From contig CAMLLI010000311.1 in NCBI GenBank assembly GCA_946480685.1, positions 1 to 5,919 on the forward strand: DNA of 5,919 nt. The letters are read 5' to 3'. The notes below the pieces were generated by a model, which was not told the origin of the DNA, did not search any database, and saw only the letters and a list, made by a program, of their open reading frames with translations. The stretch's first letter is position 1, and every line of letters begins with the position of its first letter. Both the position numbers and the translations under genes were made by a program. Positions 1 through 5,882 of this stretch are shown piece after piece. The DNA is from an uncultured Flammeovirgaceae bacterium. GTDB lineage: Bacteria; Bacteroidota; Bacteroidia; Cytophagales; Cyclobacteriaceae.

Positions 1-639
1 ATTCAGCACTTTGTTGGAAAACGTAATCGTGGTTTTATCGCCTGACGGTTCGTTCATATCAATGGACTTCACCGAGTAATCTTTCTTCTCGACACTCAAC
101 ACGATCGTCTGAAAAAATTCTTTGAGTGTTTTGGACACCGGTGTCATCTCCAGCAAGTATGTTTTGTCGTTTTCAAAAACGCGTGTTGTAAAATCTTTAC
201 TGTCCAGTATAGTTCCCTGCACACAATCGATCATGATCTTGTTTACCTGCTGAAACAGCTTGTTTGATTTTACATTGATGCGGCTTTCTTTCTGATCATC
301 TTTCACCAGCATTTTGTCGCCATTCATGACCATGCGGTATGTAAAGGGCTTGGTATAGTCTATACGAACGCGGTTGCTGCGCTTGAACCAGAATTTACCA
401 GACGATGTAATGGTTTCCGTAAGCGCCAGCAATTCTTTCTGCTGCACGAAATCGCTCGTAATAGATTGGACTTTGGCAGATTCGGTAGCAAACTGTTTTT
501 TGAACGCTGCCAGATCGCTTATCGATTTATAGCCTGCATATTGTGCGGATGCCTGCAACGTAAACATGAGACAACCGGCCAGCAACAGGGTATATTTCGC
601 TACATCTATGGTTCTGCTCTGTATGAATTTTCTAAACAT
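1..639 (-). CDS. LolA-like outer-membrane lipoprotein carrier, C-terminus cut by the window edge
   Basis: I translated this frame by hand: it is open from an ATG at 639-637 to the left edge, giving 213 codons with no stop. The N-terminus has basic residues, a hydrophobic stretch (about 16-30) and an Ala-Ser-Ala site before Gln33, so export to the periplasm is likely. LolA-family signatures follow: SDFVQQK (62-68), GKFWFKRSNRVRIDY (81-95), PF.Y (98-101) and NGDKMLVKDD (106-115). LolA proteins are one-domain beta-barrel-like chaperones that ferry hydrophobic lipid cargo across the periplasm. At 213 residues the domain is nearly complete and perhaps 10-20 residues are missing. The start overlaps the end of the deacetylase gene by 8 bp (ATGTTTAG), suggesting translational coupling. 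LolA paralogues are regular members of aryl-polyene and flexirubin clusters, so a dedicated pigment-lipid carrier is more likely than the housekeeping LolA; that is inference from context. An LAGC sequence at 20-23 resembles a lipobox. Confidence 0.88.
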   Translation of the reverse strand, partial: MFRKFIQSRTIDVAKYTLLLAGCLMFTLQASAQYAGYKSISDLAAFKKQFATESAKVQSITSDFVQQKELLALTETITSSGKFWFKRSNRVRIDYTKPFTYRMVMNGDKMLVKDDQKESRINVKSNKLFQQVNKIMIDCVQGTILDSKDFTTRVFENDKTYLLEMTPVSKTLKEFFQTIVLSVEKKDYSVKSIDMNEPSGDKTTITFSNKVLN

Positions 640-1402
640 ATGCCTTCTCGTTTAACAACTCATCTACTCTTACAACTTTTAAACCAAGTTTGGAAACGTG
701 TTTCAGAAAGTCATCGAGTATATCGTGTGTGCTTTCGCTGTAATCGTGAAACAAAACAATATCGCCACCTTTCAGCGATCGGGTAACGCGATTGAAGAGC
801 TTTGCGCGATCTTTTATAACGGTATCGAACGAGCGTACACTCCAGCCAATAACCGTATAATCACCGCTGCGAATGCCTTTTGCTACCATTGGGTTGGTAA
901 CACCATACGGTGGTCTGAAAAATTTTGGCTTAACACCCACCGCTTTTACAATGGCTTTGTCGGTATCCGCCAACTCCCGGGCTATACTACCGCCGGATTG
1001 CAGATCGAACGTAGCTTTGTGCCAGTAGGTGTGATTGCCGATCAGGTGTCCTTCATTGTGTAAGCGCCTTGCCAGTTCAGGCTCACGCGCTACACGATGA
1101 CCAATGCAAAAGAATGATGCTTTTACGTTATGCTTGTCGAGTATAGCCAATATCTTTTCAGTCATACCGGCAATCGGGCCGTCATCAAATGTAATGGCTA
1201 TAGCTTGCTGTGGTTTACCCTGGCATTTTGCAGGTATAAAGAACTGCATCGATAAGTATAAAGAACCGAACGTGTGAAGAGCAATGAGTGGCGCTATAAG
1301 CGCAACATACCACCAGGCAGACATACTATAGGTGGCATCCAACGCAAGCAGGACGATCAATAAAATCAGAAAGACAATATTGACTATCCAGAAGCGCGAC
1401 AT
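632..1402 (-). CDS. Membrane-anchored polysaccharide deacetylase (NodB / carbohydrate esterase 4 family)
   Basis: This is a 256-residue protein. Two hydrophobic segments (about 5-22 and 29-52) should anchor the N-terminus in the inner membrane, followed by a NodB homology domain (about 66-250). The CE4 motifs are all visible: TFDDGP (71-76, catalytic Asp73 and metal-binding Asp74), HTYWH (124-128, the H-x3-H metal site), RPPYG (163-167), a GWSVRSFD stretch (186-193) and LFHD (217-220, the catalytic-His motif). The family removes N- or O-acetyl groups from polysaccharides using a divalent metal. With the active-site set intact, the protein should be catalytic; its substrate cannot be read from sequence. 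The start at 1402 lies inside the preceding gene (19-bp overlap) and begins directly with the membrane segment; the stop overlaps the LolA-like gene. Its place in the operon suggests modification of an envelope- or lipid-linked acyl group during pigment assembly, but an unrelated cell-wall role is possible. Confidence 0.92.
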   Translation of the reverse strand: MSRFWIVNIVFLILLIVLLALDATYSMSAWWYVALIAPLIALHTFGSLYLSMQFFIPAKCQGKPQQAIAITFDDGPIAGMTEKILAILDKHNVKASFFCIGHRVAREPELARRLHNEGHLIGNHTYWHKATFDLQSGGSIARELADTDKAIVKAVGVKPKFFRPPYGVTNPMVAKGIRSGDYTVIGWSVRSFDTVIKDRAKLFNRVTRSLKGGDIVLFHDYSESTHDILDDFLKHVSKLGLKVVRVDELLNEKAYV

Positions 1403-2454
1403 GACTTCAGCAGGATGAATGAATGGTGTGTTCCAAAATACTGATTAAAGATCAGCACGTTCTTCGGCTTGCGACCGGTATCATGCAGCATGACAACCGA
1501 AGGGATGGTTTGCTCCTGTATCATTTTAGCAGCGAGCCAAAATGCAAATGAAGACGCCACGGGATGCTCGCCACTCAGGTGCTTGAACACACCGGTAGAA
1601 CTTTCGGGGAACATCTTTACTGCATAGTCCAGTAACGTTGTATCTATACCGGCATCACCGCTGGTGCCCAGTAAAACAAAGTCTATATCGTTGATCTTAA
1701 GGTTTGCATCGCGAAGTAAGTTATCCAAACCTTGCTTCAGCGTTTGTTCATCGGCTTTGTAAAATGTTGCTACGCCTTCAACACCTACAGCATTGTCATG
1801 GGCCTTTTCACCGGACAGAACAAAATAGGCAGCGCCTTCTCCGTTAACGGTACCCTTGCCGGTTGTGAACAGTTTCAGGTTCGATTCGGGTTGCTGACGA
1901 AATATACCGAAGCGTTTTTGTATGGTGTGACTGAGGTCTGTAATTTCATCAACTCCTCCTACCAATACTTTCAGTTCGGGTTCTTCCTTTATCATCATCA
2001 GTGCATCCAGCAACGAATTCTCGAATGAGAACGCTCCTTGTGTATACGTCTGATTATATCCCTGGCACTGCAACATCAACGCGATGAGCGAACCAATGGT
2101 ATTGTGTGTCGACTGGATGAACGGAGTCGGGTTCAACGCCACCTCATTGTTCTCAACCATCTTGGTGAGAAATATACCGGTGTCTTCAAGGCAGCCATAC
2201 CCGGTTCCGGTAATGATAGCGTCCGGCACAGCAATTTTGGCATCTTTCAACGCGATCGATCCGGCTGCTACACCCATCTTTAATACACGGCTCATTCTGC
2301 GTAACTGGCGCGGATCGAACCACTGGGTATAGTCAGGTTCAACACAAGCCAGGCGCTCCAAGTTGTGTTCGGTCACTTCCGATAACAACGGTGCATCGCC
2401 CCATGTTTTCTGTGGCGATATAGTACCCATGCCTGTAATGAAGATGCTAGCCAT
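1384..2454 (-). CDS. Ketosynthase-like protein lacking the catalytic Cys (chain-length-factor-like)
   Basis: This 356-residue protein has the beta-ketoacyl-ACP synthase fold. It shows a typical N-terminus (FITGMGTISP, 5-14), a GTGYG segment (83-87), an LVGGVDE strand (164-170, like VAGGTDA in the neighbouring ketosynthase) and NGEGAAYFVLS (204-214, like the GEGAGF motif). Catalytic residues are missing. The nucleophile-elbow region reads YTQGAFSFENS (137-147) with no Cys; the nearest upstream is Cys130. The HGTGT motif is replaced by LGTSGD (262-267). The GHTLGASG region is degenerate (SGEHPVASS, 294-302), though His297 lies close to the expected place. In type II systems such Cys-less chains pair with an active ketosynthase as a chain-length factor, and aryl-polyene synthases are known to use a KS-CLF complex. 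The active ketosynthase is encoded 33 bp upstream, which fits a heterodimer. It is somewhat shorter than a usual ketosynthase (about 400 residues). The family is clear; the partner role is inferred. Confidence 0.88.
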   Translation of the reverse strand: MASIFITGMGTISPQKTWGDAPLLSEVTEHNLERLACVEPDYTQWFDPRQLRRMSRVLKMGVAAGSIALKDAKIAVPDAIITGTGYGCLEDTGIFLTKMVENNEVALNPTPFIQSTHNTIGSLIALMLQCQGYNQTYTQGAFSFENSLLDALMMIKEEPELKVLVGGVDEITDLSHTIQKRFGIFRQQPESNLKLFTTGKGTVNGEGAAYFVLSGEKAHDNAVGVEGVATFYKADEQTLKQGLDNLLRDANLKINDIDFVLLGTSGDAGIDTTLLDYAVKMFPESSTGVFKHLSGEHPVASSFAFWLAAKMIQEQTIPSVVMLHDTGRKPKNVLIFNQYFGTHHSFILLKSCRASG

Positions 2455-2458
2455 TTCG

Positions 2459-2476
2459 ATATATAGGTATATATAG
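2459..2476. repeat. Short tandem AT-rich repeat in the ketosynthase / CLF-like junction
   Basis: The 33-bp gap between the two genes holds two copies of ATATATAG (2459-2466 and 2469-2476), one helical turn apart, followed by TATAT. It is the longest intergenic spacer inside the operon. It could be an unstructured leader favouring translation start in a Bacteroidota gene without a Shine-Dalgarno sequence, or simply low-complexity DNA. No promoter consensus (TTG ... TAnnTTTG) is seen here. Confidence 0.5.
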
Positions 2477-2487
2477 TATATGCAGAT

Positions 2488-3678
2488 TTACTTCGAGAAA
2501 ATAATGGATGAACAGTTTCCTCCAAAACCGAAGGAATTGCTCATAACATGATTAACCGTTGTCTGCTCAAATTTCTGTTGTGGTATAATTTCAACTTCTG
2601 GCATCGTAGTTTCGAAGCGCAGGTTCGGAAACACGCATTGATGCATGATCGCCAATACCGAGAATACGGCTTCTATACCTCCGCTTGCGCCCAGTGTGTG
2701 CCCGGTAAATGCTTTGGTAGAACTCATGCGCGGAAGCTGGTCACCGAAGAATCGTTTCACCGCTGTACCTTCTGAAACATCGTTATTCAATGTACCGGTA
2801 CCATGCAGATTAATATAGTCTATAGCTGTTGCCGAAAGTCCACTCATGGCCAGTGCTTTTTGCATGGCAGCATACGAGCCTCGTCCTTCCGGCGATGATG
2901 CTGTCTGATGATAGGCATCATTTGTATTACCATAACCGGCTACCGTAGCCAGCGATTTCTTTTTCTCCTGTTGAAGAACGCGATCGGAAACAATTACCAC
3001 AAACCCTGCACCTTCACCCAGGTTGAGACCTTTGCGTGTAGCATCGAAGGGTCTGCAAGGTTCTTTGTCGAGGATCATGAGGCTATTGAAACCGTTGAGG
3101 GTAAATTTAGAGAGAGCATCCGTTCCACCGGCTACCACTACATCCAACATGCCATGGTTGATGAGTCGCGATCCCAATGCTATAGCATTTACCGATGACG
3201 AGCATGCAGTGTTGATTGTAGAAATGAAATGATGTATACCCAGATCATCCGCCACAATCTCGGTTGATCTTCCGCACTCGTGATTTACCACATCGTGCAG
3301 TTTACCTTTGGACGGATTCTGATGAAATGCGGGAAAGAAATTTTCGGTTCGATCCATACCGCCTACAGTTGTAGCCGAGATCAAACCCGTGCGCCATTTT
3401 TTAAGATCGATGCCTGCATGTGCCACCGCTTCGCGGGCAGCCTGCAGCGCCAGCAGTGCTGTACGACTGGTATATTTCGCTAAACCTAATTTTTGTGCGA
3501 GCGCCTCGTTCGTGATCTTTACTTCCCCTACGGGCAGCACGCCACGATATACCGAATCGAACAACGTAATATCACCTATACCGGAAGTATGTTGCCGAAA
3601 AGAATGCATGCACTCCTCCACACCATTTCCAATGGAGGTAATTACACCAAGACCAGCAACATGTATCGTGCCTTTCAA
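2488..3678 (-). CDS. Beta-ketoacyl-ACP synthase (KAS I/II type), catalytically complete
   Basis: This 396-residue condensing enzyme performs decarboxylative Claisen condensation of malonyl-ACP with an ACP-bound chain. The full catalytic set is visible: Cys159 in NTACSSS (156-162), His292 in HGTGT (292-296), Lys322 in SSTKAF (319-324) and His327 in GHTLGASG (326-333). The GEGAGF motif (221-226) and the C-terminal NSFGFGG loop (381-387) are also present, and the length is normal. The start is TTG at 3678-3676, 5 bp after the carrier-protein stop. No ATG or GTG lies in frame in the short gap, the first in-frame ATG is codon 24, and the N-terminal strand IHVAGLGVITS begins five residues after the TTG, as expected in this family. 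It sits between the carrier protein and the Cys-less homologue, its likely partner. In an aryl-polyene or flexirubin system it would be the iterative chain-extending enzyme. A general fatty-acid role (FabF-like) is less likely given the neighbours. Confidence 0.95.
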   Translation of the reverse strand: MKGTIHVAGLGVITSIGNGVEECMHSFRQHTSGIGDITLFDSVYRGVLPVGEVKITNEALAQKLGLAKYTSRTALLALQAAREAVAHAGIDLKKWRTGLISATTVGGMDRTENFFPAFHQNPSKGKLHDVVNHECGRSTEIVADDLGIHHFISTINTACSSSVNAIALGSRLINHGMLDVVVAGGTDALSKFTLNGFNSLMILDKEPCRPFDATRKGLNLGEGAGFVVIVSDRVLQQEKKKSLATVAGYGNTNDAYHQTASSPEGRGSYAAMQKALAMSGLSATAIDYINLHGTGTLNNDVSEGTAVKRFFGDQLPRMSSTKAFTGHTLGASGGIEAVFSVLAIMHQCVFPNLRFETTMPEVEIIPQQKFEQTTVNHVMSNSFGFGGNCSSIIFSK

Positions 3679-3683
3679 AACGA

Positions 3684-3941
3684 TCAGGCAGTTTGATTCG
3701 CACGGATATACTCCGCGATAGATTTCACTGAGCGGAAGATTGAAGGTCCATCCTGTGGATTATCAATCTTTACCTTATAGTTCTGCTGTAACAGAACGAT
3801 GAGCTCGAGCGCATCAATCGAATCAAGACCTAATCCATCACCAAACAAAGGCTGATCATCGCCTATATTTTCTGGTTTCAGGTGTTTTAAATTCAAAGCT
3901 TCAATGATCTGTTTTTTCAGATCTGCCATCAACTGTTCCAT
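3684..3941 (-). CDS. Acyl carrier protein
   Basis: This is an 85-residue acidic, mostly helical protein with the phosphopantetheine attachment motif LDSIDALEL (39-47); Ser41 is the site for the prosthetic group. The pattern PLFGDGLGLDS before helix 2 and the length are typical of type II carrier proteins, and it resembles those of aryl-polyene clusters. It would carry the growing polyene and present it to the ketosynthase encoded immediately downstream. The gaps to the upstream half-ketosynthase and the downstream ketosynthase are both 5 bp, so tight co-expression is expected. I took the ATG at 3941; a second in-frame ATG four codons later (3929-3927) is also possible and would not affect the domain. 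Confusion with a peptidyl carrier protein is unlikely, as no adenylation domain is nearby. Confidence 0.95.
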   Translation of the reverse strand: MEQLMADLKKQIIEALNLKHLKPENIGDDQPLFGDGLGLDSIDALELIVLLQQNYKVKIDNPQDGPSIFRSVKSIAEYIRANQTA

Positions 3942-3946
3942 AGTTC

Positions 3947-4546
3947 CTACCGGTATAGTTTTGTTAATTCTTCTGCTGTGTGGGGCAACGCTAGTCCCCG
4001 TTTTTCTTTCTCTATCAAATATAAGAAAACATCATGGTGACTGTCCATTACATCGATCCACCCGGCTATACAAGCCTGCACCGATGGTTGTTGCATCACC
4101 TGGTTTACATACGCTTCATGCAGCCCGGCATCAAAAGAAGGTGATACAAAAAACGTATTCTCACCTTTAATTTTATGCCTGATGCAAATTTCGCCAGATA
4201 CGATGTTAGGCAGTGTATATACAAACAACGCAGGACTTGAAGATGTTTTGGCAGCTTCGTGATACCGCACATCGGTATCGAGACTTGCGTGTGCATTGGA
4301 CAGTACCAGTGACACCGTTTCGGGAGCGTATTGCTTTATCGGCAAATCGCGAAGCAGCACTTCTGTTGCCAGAAATCCCAGCTTGGCGAGCCGATCCATT
4401 TTATAAAATTTAGGATACTCCGGGGAGATGTGATCGTAAGCGCCCGTCAGAAAATCATCCAGGGAAACGGATGTATTCTCAAATGCCAACGTGCCCTGAT
4501 GATAAATAGCCTGCTTACGAATTTTACTGCTGCCCGAAATAAACAT
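3947..4546 (-). CDS. Stand-alone N-terminal half of a beta-ketoacyl synthase, no catalytic Cys
   Basis: This 199-residue protein resembles only the N-terminal half of ketosynthases. FYKMDRLAKLGFLATEVLL (47-65) matches the helix before the core; LVLSNAHASLDTD (80-92) matches the next strand and loop; LPNIVSGEICIRHKIKGEN (112-130) is a clear match to the ketosynthase MLPNMAAGxIAIRxGLKGPN pattern. The nucleophile elbow then reads VSPSFDAG (134-141) where an active enzyme has VSTACASG, so Phe138 takes the Cys position; there is no Cys between 121 and 159. A weak counterpart of the AGGxDA strand follows (AGWIDV, 161-166), then the protein ends, with no HGTGT or GHTLGA half. The reading frame is clean and the stop lies 5 bp before the carrier-protein start, so it is not a recent truncation. 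Short proteins of this kind (Pfam 'beta-ketoacyl synthase, N-terminal domain' type) occur in aryl-polyene clusters. Function is unknown; a structural or regulatory partner of the ketosynthase or carrier protein is possible. Confidence 0.82.
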   Translation of the reverse strand: MFISGSSKIRKQAIYHQGTLAFENTSVSLDDFLTGAYDHISPEYPKFYKMDRLAKLGFLATEVLLRDLPIKQYAPETVSLVLSNAHASLDTDVRYHEAAKTSSSPALFVYTLPNIVSGEICIRHKIKGENTFFVSPSFDAGLHEAYVNQVMQQPSVQACIAGWIDVMDSHHDVFLYLIEKEKRGLALPHTAEELTKLYR

Positions 4547-4555
4547 ATATATACT

Positions 4556-5803
4556 TTAGTTACGAGACATGCGCTCGTTTACATCAATCAGTTTTACCAG
4601 GCGCTTGAGCGAATTGCTGTGATCGCTCACATACGGGTTGTTCTGATCCCACACATACCCTGCGAGTACAGAACAGATCTGACTCTTGATAACCGGATCC
4701 GGATTTTTAGAGAAGAATACTTTCTCCAACGTACCATCATACCAGGCCATTACATACGTGCGGAATACATCTACACCCTGCTGCACTACTTTTGTATAGT
4801 CTCTGTCCCAATCAACAGACTCGCCTTTCAGTTTACGCACCACCTGCTTACTTGCCAAATGGCTGGACACTGTAGCGAACATTACACCTGACGAGAAGAT
4901 CGGGTCGAGGAATTCCGTAACGTTACCGGTTAACACAAATCCTTTTCCGTAGAACTTATCGGTAGTGGCAGACCATGCTTCGAGTTTGCGTGGTTCGTCC
5001 CATACCCATTTCACATCGCCGAAACGTTTCTTCAAGTACGGGTGTCCTTCGATGCACGCTTTGTATTGTGCCGAAAGATCGCCCGGTATATTGTTGAAGT
5101 AGTCGAAGCCTCCTACAAAGCCGAGGGATGTAACTCCATTGGAGAATGGAATGATCCATGTCCAGAAGCCCGGTGCATACATGATCGCGATGATACGGTT
5201 CGGTTCATCAAAGTTATCGCGGTGCACATCGTGTACATGCGCGAATACAGCCTTGCGCGGGTCCAGGTTGGACGGTTTATCCAGGTTAAATAACCTTGGT
5301 ATAACGCGACCATATCCACTGGCATCAATGATAAAACGCGCTGCTATTTTTTCGGTAGAACCATCGAGTCGCTGTACGGTTGTAACCGAGCTTTCGTCTT
5401 CAAAAAATTCGATGGCTGTAACCGTTGTCTCAAAATCCACCTGTACACCTTTGCGTTGTACTTCTGTCGCGAGCGTCAGGTCGAACTCGGCACGTTGCAC
5501 CTGCCAGGTCCAGTTCCAACCTTTTGAAAACTGATCGCTGAAATTGAAGTCCGATACATTCTCTCCTTTCAAAAATTTAGCACCAAACTTTTGCTGAAAG
5601 TTCTTTGCCTTTACTGCTTCCAGTAAACCGGCATCATCCAATACTTCCATGCAACGCGGTAATAAACTTTCTCCGATAACAAAGCGCGGAAACTTTTCAC
5701 GTTCAACAACCCGCACACTCAATCCGGCTTTGTGAATGATAGAAGCTGCGATGCTACCAGCAGGGCCTGCTCCAATTACCAAAACGTCAATTTTTTCTTT
5801 CAT
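4556..5803 (-). CDS. FAD-dependent oxidoreductase of the flavin-halogenase (tryptophan-halogenase-like) family
   Basis: This 415-residue flavoprotein has an N-terminal dinucleotide-binding fold: VLVIGAGPAGS (7-17) with GxGxxG at 11-16, and an acidic Glu35 ending the second strand. The stretch FPRFVIGESLLPR (38-50) is typical of flavin-dependent halogenases and related PHBH-fold enzymes. WTWIIP (214-219) matches the WxWxIP halogenase signature. Lys72 in QKFGAKF (71-77) is a candidate for the conserved halogenase lysine, but I could not confirm this by alignment. The second FAD motif reads GNVTEFLDPIFSSGV (293-307), with Asn294 where Asp is usual. Known members use reduced FAD, oxygen and halide to halogenate aromatic rings; relatives in the same fold hydroxylate or reduce. 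In flexirubin or xanthomonadin-like pathways, halogenated or hydroxylated aryl head groups are known products, which fits. The start ATG directly precedes the Rossmann strand; the next gene begins 9 bp after the stop. The family is firm; true halogenase activity is not. Confidence 0.88.
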   Translation of the reverse strand: MKEKIDVLVIGAGPAGSIAASIIHKAGLSVRVVEREKFPRFVIGESLLPRCMEVLDDAGLLEAVKAKNFQQKFGAKFLKGENVSDFNFSDQFSKGWNWTWQVQRAEFDLTLATEVQRKGVQVDFETTVTAIEFFEDESSVTTVQRLDGSTEKIAARFIIDASGYGRVIPRLFNLDKPSNLDPRKAVFAHVHDVHRDNFDEPNRIIAIMYAPGFWTWIIPFSNGVTSLGFVGGFDYFNNIPGDLSAQYKACIEGHPYLKKRFGDVKWVWDEPRKLEAWSATTDKFYGKGFVLTGNVTEFLDPIFSSGVMFATVSSHLASKQVVRKLKGESVDWDRDYTKVVQQGVDVFRTYVMAWYDGTLEKVFFSKNPDPVIKSQICSVLAGYVWDQNNPYVSDHSNSLKRLVKLIDVNERMSRN

Positions 5804-5882
5804 TGCTACAGTTCTAGTTGGGACTTTATTTTCTATATGTCTGATTCTTTCTTAACGTGGGCTATATATAGCACTTCATTTA
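5804..5882. other. Intergenic spacer upstream of the halogenase-like gene
   Basis: This 79-bp AT-rich stretch is the largest gap in the window. I see no Bacteroidota-type promoter (no TAnnTTTG box), no Shine-Dalgarno sequence before the ATG at 5803, and no GC-rich stem with a T-tract. It contains one 12-bp palindrome. It may only separate two genes of one operon, or hold a weak internal promoter. Confidence 0.5.
5861..5872. repeat. Perfect 12-bp palindrome GCTATATATAGC
   Basis: GCTATATATAGC is its own reverse complement. It lies 10 bp beyond the stop of the upstream partial gene and 57 bp before the next start codon. It is too AT-rich and too short to make a strong RNA hairpin, so a terminator is unlikely. 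An operator-like protein site is possible, and chance in AT-rich spacer DNA is also plausible. It shares TATATATAG with the repeat at 2468-2476. Confidence 0.45.

Noticed and set aside
466..1063. Two overlapping plus-strand open frames of 106 and 121 codons
   Set aside because: Both are antisense to the LolA-like and deacetylase genes, whose family motifs are unambiguous; no domain is visible in the plus-strand translations.
3389..3721. 110-codon plus-strand open frame
   Set aside because: Antisense to the ketosynthase N-terminus and the ACP end; low-complexity Ala/Ser/Cys composition from the opposite strand's codons.
3947..4546. Half-ketosynthase as a frameshifted pseudogene
   Set aside because: The ACP gene starts 5 bp after its stop, leaving no room for a lost C-terminal half, and no ketosynthase C-terminal motifs (HGTGT, GHTLGA) appear in other frames nearby.
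4331..4891. 186-codon plus-strand open frame
   Set aside because: It spans the junction between two strongly supported minus-strand genes, has no recognisable motif, and has the Cys/His/Ile-rich make-up typical of an antisense shadow.
4956..5328. Two minus-strand open frames of 67 and 71 codons inside the halogenase-like gene
   Set aside because: They lie in an alternative frame within a gene whose own frame carries clear flavoprotein motifs; no independent support.
5139..5534. 131-codon plus-strand open frame
   Set aside because: Antisense to the FAD-enzyme gene, rich in Ser/Arg/Cys with no motif.
5804..5882. Rho-independent terminator or promoter in the spacer
   Set aside because: The only palindrome is AT-only apart from its ends and is not followed by a T-tract on the minus strand; no TAnnTTTG box was found.
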